Part shown: positions 6,638 through 11,763 of the stretch, one piece after another
Layout: the number at the start of each line of letters is the position of its first letter
How positions within the stretch are numbered: position 1 is the first letter of the stretch
Source of the DNA: JBBAFS01 sp041655255
GTDB taxonomy: Bacteria; Spirochaetota; Spirochaetia; Sphaerochaetales; Sphaerochaetaceae
Direction of reading: 5' to 3'
DNA length: 32,466 nt
Assembly (NCBI GenBank): GCA_041655255.1
Contig: JBBAFS010000010.1
Coordinates: 1-32,466, forward strand
Notes under the pieces: model-generated
Told to the model about the DNA's origin: nothing
The model's input: the letters and a program-made list of their open reading frames with translations, nothing else
Database searches by the model: none
Program-made: the position numbers and the translations under genes

Positions 6638-7426
6638 ATGAGGTTACAAAAGCTTTTTCTTGTAATTGGTATCATCGCATTAGTCATTGCCCTAAGTGGT
6701 ATTCTCATAACCAAAATCTTTAGTCCAATAGTGTTGATCAAAGCCGAAGTAGAACAAAACTACCACTCTTTAAGTCAACTCAAAATCGCCTCTTTATTTC
6801 ATGGGTATACCTTTAGTGTTAAAAACGTCGACCTAGTTACTCTTAGTGACAAAGAAGCTCTTACATCACTCATAACTCAAGCACGTTCAAGAAAAAATTC
6901 TTTAGTGTTACTCTCTCCAGTAGTGGAACATCTTTCGCAACAACAAAACCCTTTAGACACTCAAAGAGTGGATTACACCCTCGTAGCGAGAAAACTCACC
7001 ACCCTTATGAAGGGGAATCCACTTGTGGTAGCACTTTTGTGGGAAGAGGAAGATGAACGCTCACACTCTGAAGCAATGAGCTTTTTAGATACATATAGTG
7101 GGGTAGTGGAACACTACCCACTAAAAGCCTACTCGCAAAAAGAGGCTGAAGCTGTGATGAAAGAACTCCAAGAGAAAAACGTAGCTCTGATTATTACACC
7201 ATCTCTTATGCACATAAGTTGGTTTACCCAAGCTCCTTTTTCCCAAGAGACACAGTGGATAGTCGACTCTTCATTACGATCAATTGTACCTTCTTCTTCT
7301 CTTAAAGGGTTTGTGGGTTATAACATGTATAAAAGTGTGAAACCGTACCTTAAAGGTGCCATAACAAAGCCCCAGCTTGTTAGTGACCTTTACACAGGCT
7401 TTCAAAGTTTTGTTGGATTACTTTAA
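6638..7426 (+). CDS. Membrane-anchored extracytoplasmic protein, unrecognised
   Basis: 262 residues. Residues 5-30 form one strongly hydrophobic helix (LFLVIGIIALVIALSGILI) with basic residues before it, so the protein is probably an uncleaved inner-membrane anchor with the remainder outside. The soluble part alternates strands and helices (LVLLSPVVEHL, NPLVVALLWEEED, NVALIITPSLM, LKGFVGYNMYKS), the look of a periplasmic-binding-protein or LacI-type two-lobe fold, but it is short and I cannot name a ligand or family. It begins without a Shine-Dalgarno, six bases after a -10 box. Its 3' end overlaps the convergent tatD by 47 bases. Confidence 0.75.
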   Translation: MRLQKLFLVIGIIALVIALSGILITKIFSPIVLIKAEVEQNYHSLSQLKIASLFHGYTFSVKNVDLVTLSDKEALTSLITQARSRKNSLVLLSPVVEHLSQQQNPLDTQRVDYTLVARKLTTLMKGNPLVVALLWEEEDERSHSEAMSFLDTYSGVVEHYPLKAYSQKEAEAVMKELQEKNVALIITPSLMHISWFTQAPFSQETQWIVDSSLRSIVPSSSLKGFVGYNMYKSVKPYLKGAITKPQLVSDLYTGFQSFVGLL

Positions 7427-8159
7427 TTAAATCTTCTACTTCCATCTCTCGTAAAAGAGCTGCTTGTTCATAGATGTATCTCATATTCAACGGTGTGTTG
7501 ATCTTCCCTCGGTGAGGGTGGGGGGCTAAATAAGGGCTATCAGTTTCTAACAGTAATAAGTGAAGCGGAACATAAGAGACCATCTTGTGTAACTCTTTAG
7601 CATTTTTAAAGGTAATGGGACCAGCAAAAGAGATATATAATCCTTTTTCTATCGCTGTTTCTAATAACTCCCAGCCCGAAGAGTAACAGTGCATGATCCC
7701 ACCATACGGGAGATCTACTTCGTTCAAAGTTTGAATCATCTCTGTATCGGCATCACGACTGTGGATGATGATAGGTTTTTTACACCTTGTTGCGTACTTC
7801 ATCTGTGCAACGAATAACTCTTTTTGTCGCTCTTTTGTCCCATAGTTCCAATAATTGTCTAATCCTATTTCACCGATGAAATCAAAGTGCTGATCTTCTA
7901 CATATGAGATCCATTCATCTACGATCGTTGAAATATCGTTATCTTGCTCTACGGCCCACGGTCCTAACCCTGTAGCTAATTCGATAGATGGGTAGGGCTG
8001 TAATAGTATTGTACGTTCACCTAAATCATCTAAAGCTGTCCCTATATCGATACCACCACTAAAGCCCTCAATCATAAGCTGCTCTAACACATCAGTAATA
8101 TCGACATTCTTTGTTTTGAGATGAAGAAGATGGAAATGGGAATCTATAAGGCCTTTCAT
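7380..8159 (-). CDS. tatD: TatD-family metal-dependent hydrolase (nuclease)
   Basis: A 259-residue TIM-barrel hydrolase of the TatD/YcfH family. Metal-site motifs appear in order: DSHFHL at residues 6-11, GEIGLD near 97, IIHSRDAD near 134, MHCYSSG near 155 and LETDSPYLAP near 205. Family members act as 3'-5' DNases and may take part in DNA repair or tRNA quality control. The exact substrate here is unknown. The ATG at 8159 has no ribosome site, but a promoter ends six bases before it. The 3' end overlaps the convergent 6638 gene. It is downstream of the peroxiredoxin but separated by a stem-loop, so it probably uses its own promoter. Confidence 0.92.
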   Translation of the reverse strand: MKGLIDSHFHLLHLKTKNVDITDVLEQLMIEGFSGGIDIGTALDDLGERTILLQPYPSIELATGLGPWAVEQDNDISTIVDEWISYVEDQHFDFIGEIGLDNYWNYGTKERQKELFVAQMKYATRCKKPIIIHSRDADTEMIQTLNEVDLPYGGIMHCYSSGWELLETAIEKGLYISFAGPITFKNAKELHKMVSYVPLHLLLLETDSPYLAPHPHRGKINTPLNMRYIYEQAALLREMEVEDLIKVIQQNFESLCKGH

Positions 8160-8165
8160 ACTGTG

Positions 8166-8194
8166 AATGTAGAAGTGTTAGCTCAATAAATCAA
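8166..8194 (-). promoter_or_regulatory. Promoter of tatD, predicted leaderless start
   Basis: On the minus strand there is TTGATT at 8189-8194, a 17-base spacer and TACATT at 8166-8171, then six bases to the ATG at 8159. It repeats the geometry seen at glgA, the 6638 gene and crp. The -10 match is only four of six. Confidence 0.45.
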
Positions 8195-8197
8195 GAG

Positions 8198-8221
8198 ATG
8201 GCCCCCAAAAAGGGGGCCATC
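8198..8221 (-). terminator. Stem-loop after the peroxiredoxin gene
   Basis: A GC-rich perfect stem GATGGCCCCC/GGGGGCCATC closes over a short A/T loop, 22 bases past the peroxiredoxin stop. On the minus strand it is followed by TCTTGATTTATTG, a poor U-tract, so termination or 3'-end protection are both possible. The tatD -35 box starts right behind it. Confidence 0.55.
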
Positions 8222-8242
8222 AAAGAGGACGAAATGAAGAGA

Positions 8243-8920
8243 TTACTTCTTCTCTCGCTTGAAACACATAAACCAGTCGAGACAATACATATCTTTGTCA
8301 TCACTCTCCATGCGCTCTTTGGCTGTGCCACATGAACCTGGAGTTGGGACAATAACGTCATCACCTGGGCGCCAGTCGGCTGGGGTTGCAACACCATCGG
8401 CGTCTGCTTTTTGTAAAGCTAAAATAATTCGTTTGATCTCATCAAAGTTTCTTCCCATCTCAAGTGGGTAATACAAGATTGTTCTCACTTTGCTCTCTGG
8501 GTCTACAACAAAGACAGCTCGAACAGCTTGGGTATTGGATTGTCCTGGTTGGATCATTCCATACTTATTAGAGACATCCATCTTAATGTCTTCAATAAGG
8601 GGGAATGTCACATCGAGGTTTTTCATCCCTTTCCACTCTAACTCTCCAATTCTTCTCAGCCATGCAATGTGTGCATACAGTGAGTCGACTGAAAGACCAA
8701 CAAGTTCGGTATTTAACTTTTTAAAATCATCAATCATGTTAGCGAATGTCATAAACTCAGTGGTACACACTGGGGTAAAGTCGGCTGGGTGTGAAAATAA
8801 AATGACCCACTTCCCTTCATAGTCTTCGGGGAAATTAATATCACCTTGTGTGGTTACAGCTGTGAATGAGGGAGCTTTCTCTCCAATCAGTGGCAGACGG
8901 GTTTCTACTACATTATCCAT
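8243..8920 (-). CDS. Peroxiredoxin, Prx6/1-Cys family with extra C-terminal cysteines
   Basis: 225 residues. The peroxidatic cysteine is C52 in the motif DFTPVCTTE, and the Prx6-type tail DWRPGDDVIVP is present. The tail continues with C197, C213 and C219 (PGSCGTAKERM, MYCLDWFMCF), the pattern of the archaeal and bacterial Prx6 group that resolves with C-terminal cysteines rather than being truly 1-Cys. It reduces H2O2 and organic peroxides in the cytoplasm, with electrons probably from the thioredoxin and thioredoxin reductase also encoded here. The ATG at 8920 has AAAGGAG eight bases upstream. Its promoter is covered by a Fur/PerR-type palindrome, so peroxide or metal control is likely. It is divergent from trxA. 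Confidence 0.95.
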   Translation of the reverse strand: MDNVVETRLPLIGEKAPSFTAVTTQGDINFPEDYEGKWVILFSHPADFTPVCTTEFMTFANMIDDFKKLNTELVGLSVDSLYAHIAWLRRIGELEWKGMKNLDVTFPLIEDIKMDVSNKYGMIQPGQSNTQAVRAVFVVDPESKVRTILYYPLEMGRNFDEIKRIILALQKADADGVATPADWRPGDDVIVPTPGSCGTAKERMESDDKDMYCLDWFMCFKREKK

Positions 8921-8967
8921 AATATATTCTCCTTTGTTATGAAATACGTTTATTTTCTATAACTATT

Positions 8968-8986
8968 AATGATAATAGTAATCATT
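8968..8986. promoter_or_regulatory. Fur/PerR-type operator over the peroxiredoxin -10 box
   Basis: A 19-bp inverted repeat AATGAT-N7-ATCATT with an A/T-rich centre resembles the Fur-family consensus (GATAATGAT and its complement). It covers the -10 box and part of the spacer, which suits repression. Given the target, PerR (peroxide sensing) is the more likely family member. No such regulator is encoded in the window. Confidence 0.6.
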
Positions 8987-9000
8987 CCTGTATTTGTCAA
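8972..9000 (-). promoter_or_regulatory. Strong promoter of the peroxiredoxin gene
   Basis: On the minus strand there is a perfect TTGACA at 8995-9000, a 17-base spacer and TATTAT at 8972-8977. This is one of the best sigma70 promoters in the window. The leader is about 45 bases long and ends in AAAGGAG. Confidence 0.8.
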
Positions 9001-9027
9001 GTCATAGTTTTATTCAATATTCTCTGT

Positions 9028-9042
9028 TGTGACTTTGTCACA
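9028..9042. promoter_or_regulatory. Crp/Fnr-type palindrome upstream of trxA
   Basis: A perfect inverted repeat TGTGAC-TTT-GTCACA lies 57 bases before trxA. It carries the TGTGA/TCACA half-sites of the Crp family, but with a five-base instead of six-base centre. A weak promoter (TTGTCA at 9035-9040, N18, TATGTG at 9059-9064) would overlap it. A Rex-type site is another reading. A Crp/Fnr regulator is encoded 2 kb away (10861). Confidence 0.45.
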
Positions 9043-9098
9043 GACCAAGAGCCAATCTTATGTGTATCTTCTGTAGCAGTACGATAGAGGAGACAATA

Positions 9099-9416
9099 AT
9101 GATCGTTCATGTAACAGAAGAAAATTTTGAAAAAGAGGTACTTCAATCCGATGTACCTGTGTTAGTCGACTTTTGGGCAGCTTGGTGTGCACCATGTAGA
9201 ATCCAAGGTGAAATCTTAGATTCATTTGTGAAGTCTGTAAGTTCAGACAAAGCCAAGATCTGTAAAGTCGACGTCGATAGTGAGCAAGCTCTTGCACAAG
9301 ATTTCCAAATCATGTCGATTCCGACCATGATTAGTTTTAAAGACGGGAAACCACTACACAAAAGAGTGGGAGTTGGCAACGATGCCATCTTAAAAGAGAT
9401 GCTCGAAATTGCATAA
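9099..9416 (+). CDS. trxA: Thioredoxin
   Basis: 105 residues, typical length and fold. The strand VLVDFWAAWCAPC contains the redox pair of the CxxC site in the form WCAPC rather than the common WCGPC. The cis-proline loop SIPTM and the FKDGK turn follow. It passes electrons from thioredoxin reductase (trxB, this window) to peroxiredoxin, ribonucleotide reductase and other targets. I start at the ATG at 9099, six bases after GAGGAG. An upstream in-frame ATG at 9060 lacks a ribosome site and would add 13 residues foreign to the family. It is monocistronic, ending at a strong terminator. CAPC is an ordinary variant that shifts the redox potential a little. Confidence 0.95.
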   Translation: MIVHVTEENFEKEVLQSDVPVLVDFWAAWCAPCRIQGEILDSFVKSVSSDKAKICKVDVDSEQALAQDFQIMSIPTMISFKDGKPLHKRVGVGNDAILKEMLEIA

Positions 9417-9424
9417 CAAAAGAG

Positions 9425-9446
9425 AGAGGCGTATGCCTCTTTTTTT
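9425..9446 (+). terminator. Terminator of trxA
   Basis: A stem AGAGGC/GCCTCT with loop GTAT is followed by a run of seven T, just past the trxA stop. It is a strong intrinsic terminator. Confidence 0.85.
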
Positions 9447-9556
9447 TGACCTTTTCTCCTTCCTTACAAATAACCTATCAGTGACATCTTCTTTTTCATA
9501 ACACTTCACCATCAAAGTAGGGGTACAGCCCTCCTTTGGTTGTATTATGTTATTTC

Positions 9557-9586
9557 TTGACTGATAAAAAAATGGTACCGTACAAC
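9557..9586 (+). promoter_or_regulatory. Promoter candidate of the HEPN-like gene
   Basis: TTGACT at 9557-9562, an 18-base spacer and TACAAC at 9581-9586. It leaves a leader of about 110 bases before the gene at 9705. Confidence 0.45.
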
Positions 9587-9596
9587 GTACTAGAAC

Positions 9597-9673
9597 AAGG
9601 CAAGAGCCGCTGGATAAACAGTTTCAAGCCTTTACCCATAACGTGAACGTACAACAAGATTCTACCTTGCCTT
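9597..9673 (+). repeat. Inverted repeat enclosing the leader of the HEPN-like gene
   Basis: AAGGCAAG (9597-9604) and CTTGCCTT (9666-9673) are perfect 8-bp complements 61 bases apart, starting just after the predicted transcription start and ending 31 bases before the ATG. The leader RNA could fold on itself. Apart from this and the promoter I see nothing else in 9447-9704. Confidence 0.5.
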
Positions 9674-9704
9674 CGATAGATCAATTCTACCAAGGGAGAA
9701 GATC

Positions 9705-10685
9705 ATGAAGAAGATGATTGATGAACTCAAACCAGGCTTACCTGAACTGACAATTGTGGTAGCTGAATTTTTAACTCTCGTAAGAGAACAAATATCACAA
9801 AAACAAAAGAAGAATAATCATAATAGCCCTTGGGTAGATGATGCTACACATAGAGATCCTAAAAAACAGTATGTTTTACAAAGTGAAACTAAAAATAAAC
9901 TCAATATAAAAAAGTTAGATATTCTTAAGCTTTATCACTTATGGACAAATAATCGTGAATTGATACAAACGCACACAACATTTTCTCATCTGGCTTACGA
10001 ATACCTTTCAGAAGCGAGACGTCTTAGAAATGAGTCTCACCATTTTTATAGTGAACATGACCATCTCATTAGGGATGATTATAAAAATCGCGGATTAGAT
10101 ACAATAAGAAGACTCATGTCGATGTTGATACCGTACATAAACAACACAAGAGAACCAAATGACTTTATAGAAATGCCAGAATTTGAATACTCAATTATTC
10201 AGCCAGATGACTCTAGGGTTATAGGGGAGTATATCCCTCAAACAATGAAAGCTAAGGTAGTAGAAGATATCTCTCTCAAAAAAGCGTACTTTGATTTTGG
10301 GAAAGCAAGACTTAAAGTGACTAAAAATAATCTTAAACATATTTTTAAGGACTTTAATTATTTGAGAGATAAAGAGAGCATTTTAGTAGTTCGAACGTAC
10401 GGGGATCTGTTTCGCTATGAAAGTGACAGAACTGGGTATACTGGGGATTGGCGTGTGAATGAAGAGGTCTCAAAAATATGTGTGTTTCACTTTTATGGTG
10501 GGGAGCAAAGTGAGAGCGCTCATGTGTATGTTGCTGATTATGTAAGAAAGAGTGAAGAGACCAACTACCGTGAAGATAGTCCTAGATATAGATACTATTT
10601 TAAGAATATTGAATACGCTGGAGAAATTAACTCAGTAAGAACATCTGAATTTGATTCGTGGCAGATTATCAACATGGACGATTAA
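9705..10685 (+). CDS. HEPN-domain (Swt1-like) putative RNase with unassigned C-terminal domain
   Basis: 326 residues, not a housekeeping protein I recognise. Residues 65-150 are helical and carry RRLRNESHH, in which R108-N109 and H113 make the R-x4-H catalytic signature of HEPN ribonucleases. The surrounding pattern (LDILKLYHLW before, RGLDTIRRLM after) is like the Swt1-type HEPN family. From about 225 a beta-rich domain follows (ILVVRTYGDLFRYE, TGDWRVNE, KICVFHFYGGE, SAHVYVADYV), which by layout could be PUA/EVE-like, though this is only a guess. HEPN proteins of this sort are often toxins or defence effectors that cut RNA. The ATG follows GGGAGA. The gene stands alone, looks richer in A than its neighbours, has a structured leader and is followed by a 33-nt repeat array, all suggesting an acquired accessory gene. 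No antitoxin ORF adjoins it. Confidence 0.65.
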   Translation: MKKMIDELKPGLPELTIVVAEFLTLVREQISQKQKKNNHNSPWVDDATHRDPKKQYVLQSETKNKLNIKKLDILKLYHLWTNNRELIQTHTTFSHLAYEYLSEARRLRNESHHFYSEHDHLIRDDYKNRGLDTIRRLMSMLIPYINNTREPNDFIEMPEFEYSIIQPDDSRVIGEYIPQTMKAKVVEDISLKKAYFDFGKARLKVTKNNLKHIFKDFNYLRDKESILVVRTYGDLFRYESDRTGYTGDWRVNEEVSKICVFHFYGGEQSESAHVYVADYVRKSEETNYREDSPRYRYYFKNIEYAGEINSVRTSEFDSWQIINMDD

Positions 10686-10767
10686 CTCACAAGAGATATC
10701 TTTACACCAAGTTATAAGCATGACACTTAGGTTTCTCTGCTCGATTATTGTGAGAAAATAGATCACT

Positions 10768-10860
10768 TACACGAAAACGAGGTTTTCAAAGTAGTGATTA
10801 TACACGAAAACAAGGTTTTCAAAGCAGTCTTTTTACACGTTTTCAAGGTTTTGGGGCTAT
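10768..10860. repeat. 33-nt tandem repeats, two full copies and a decayed third
   Basis: Units start at 10768, 10801 and 10834, an exact 33-base period. The first two share 26 of their first 28 bases (TACACGAAAAC, then AGGTTTTCAAAG). The third keeps TACACG and CAAGGTTTT and then diverges up to the crp stop. Each full unit contains a near-palindrome GAAAAC-NA-GGTTTTC that could form a hairpin on either strand. The array lies between the convergent HEPN-like and crp genes. Confidence 0.8.
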
Positions 10861-11535
10861 TTAGGTAAGAGCGTAGAGTTCTTCTCGGTTTTTAAGAGTA
10901 ATACCACCACGAGAGAGTTTCACTAATTTATCTTCTTGGAAGCGGCTTAACATTCGAGTAACTACTTCTCGTGCGGTTCCTAAGTCTCGGGCAATAGCAT
11001 CATGGGTAATGGCAAATGAGTCACTTTGAGCAATGGCAGCTTGTTCTAATAAGTGCATGGCAATTCTTCGATCCAAACTCATAAACACGATTTGCTCTAC
11101 TACCCACATCACATCACTGAATCGAGATGAGACTAATTGATTTGTAAAATCGACTACTTCAGGGTTTTTCTTACCCACTTGCTGATAAGCATCGGTGGCT
11201 ATGCGTAAAATAGTTGTCTCTTTCTCTGCTTGGACATGAACGTCAAAAGTGATGTTACGAATCAAGCACGAAGCAGATAGTACACACACATCACGATCGA
11301 ACAAGCGATACAACGTGATTTCTTTACCACTATCACTGATAATATAAATTCTCAGTTGGCCACTGAGCACCATCAATAAACCAGTACATTTATTGCGATC
11401 TTCGTGGACGAGCGTCCCTTTTGAGGGGTTAAAGCTAATAGTCCCATTAACGAGTGTAGTTTTTTCATCTTCGGTGAGGTTCTTCCAAAAGGGGAAGTTC
11501 TCTTCACACGCTTGAAGTTCAGTTTGCGAAAGCAT
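10861..11535 (-). CDS. Crp/Fnr-family transcriptional regulator
   Basis: About 224 residues. An N-terminal cyclic-nucleotide-binding-type beta barrel (GLLMVLSGQLRIYIISDSGKE), a long dimerisation helix and a C-terminal winged helix-turn-helix (THDAIARDLGTAREVVTRMLSRF) are present. The recognition helix has the E..xR layout of the family. The N-terminal cysteine set of oxygen-sensing FNR is absent, although several internal cysteines (around 94-101) exist, so the signal is unknown. I choose the ATG at 11535. A longer frame to 11571 would have to cross a strong terminator, and a perfect TATAAT stands six bases before 11535, predicting a leaderless mRNA. Its targets may include the palindrome before trxA. 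The gene ends directly against the 33-nt repeats. Confidence 0.88.
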   Translation of the reverse strand: MLSQTELQACEENFPFWKNLTEDEKTTLVNGTISFNPSKGTLVHEDRNKCTGLLMVLSGQLRIYIISDSGKEITLYRLFDRDVCVLSASCLIRNITFDVHVQAEKETTILRIATDAYQQVGKKNPEVVDFTNQLVSSRFSDVMWVVEQIVFMSLDRRIAMHLLEQAAIAQSDSFAITHDAIARDLGTAREVVTRMLSRFQEDKLVKLSRGGITLKNREELYALT

Positions 11536-11541
11536 GAGAGA

Positions 11542-11547
11542 ATTATA
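11542..11547 (-). promoter_or_regulatory. -10 box of crp, predicted leaderless start
   Basis: A consensus TATAAT on the minus strand is followed by six bases and the ATG at 11535. The best -35 is poor (TTGTAT at N18) and lies inside the stem-loop of the feo terminator, so promoter and terminator overlap. Confidence 0.55.
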
Positions 11548-11548
11548 C

Positions 11549-11580
11549 AAAAAAAAGGGAGAACCATACAAGGCTCTCCC
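11549..11580 (-). terminator. Terminator of the feo operon
   Basis: On the minus strand there is GGGAGAGCC, a six-base loop, GGTTCTCCC and then eight T. It is a strong intrinsic terminator 19 bases past the Cys-rich gene. Confidence 0.88.
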
Positions 11581-11598
11581 CCATTATTCAATGAACTA

Positions 11599-11754
11599 TT
11601 AAGAGTGGTTAAATGTCTTCTCCTCACATGCTAATGGGCATGAGCCACAACCAGCACTACAAAAAGAACCACTTTCTTTGGTCGATTTCACCATCTTAAA
11701 TACAATACGTCCTAAAAAACCAAATATCAGAAGGGCAACGATGATGCTTGCCAT
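11599..11754 (-). CDS. FeoB-associated small Cys-rich membrane protein
   Basis: A 51-residue product. Residues 3-19 are a hydrophobic helix (SIIVALLIFGFLGRIVF), followed by a basic stretch and a cysteine cluster CSAGCGSCPLAC (C32, C36, C39, C43). This helix-plus-CxxxCxxCxxxC plan is that of the FeoB-associated Cys-rich proteins (PF12669) found at the end of feo operons, thought to help FeoB-mediated ferrous iron uptake at the membrane, though the mechanism is unclear. Start ATG at 11754. The GGAGGT ribosome site overlaps the feoB stop codon (TAGGAGGT), so translation is coupled. The operon terminator follows. Confidence 0.88.
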   Translation of the reverse strand: MASIIVALLIFGFLGRIVFKMVKSTKESGSFCSAGCGSCPLACEEKTFNHS

Positions 11755-11763
11755 ATCTACCTC

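Noticed and set aside
10768..10860. CRISPR array
   Set aside because: Units follow each other with only about five variable bases, too short for spacers. The third unit is decayed and no cas gene is in the window.
11536..11571. Longer start of the Crp/Fnr regulator at 11571
   Set aside because: It would begin inside the feo terminator stem, upstream of the perfect TATAAT that should drive the gene.
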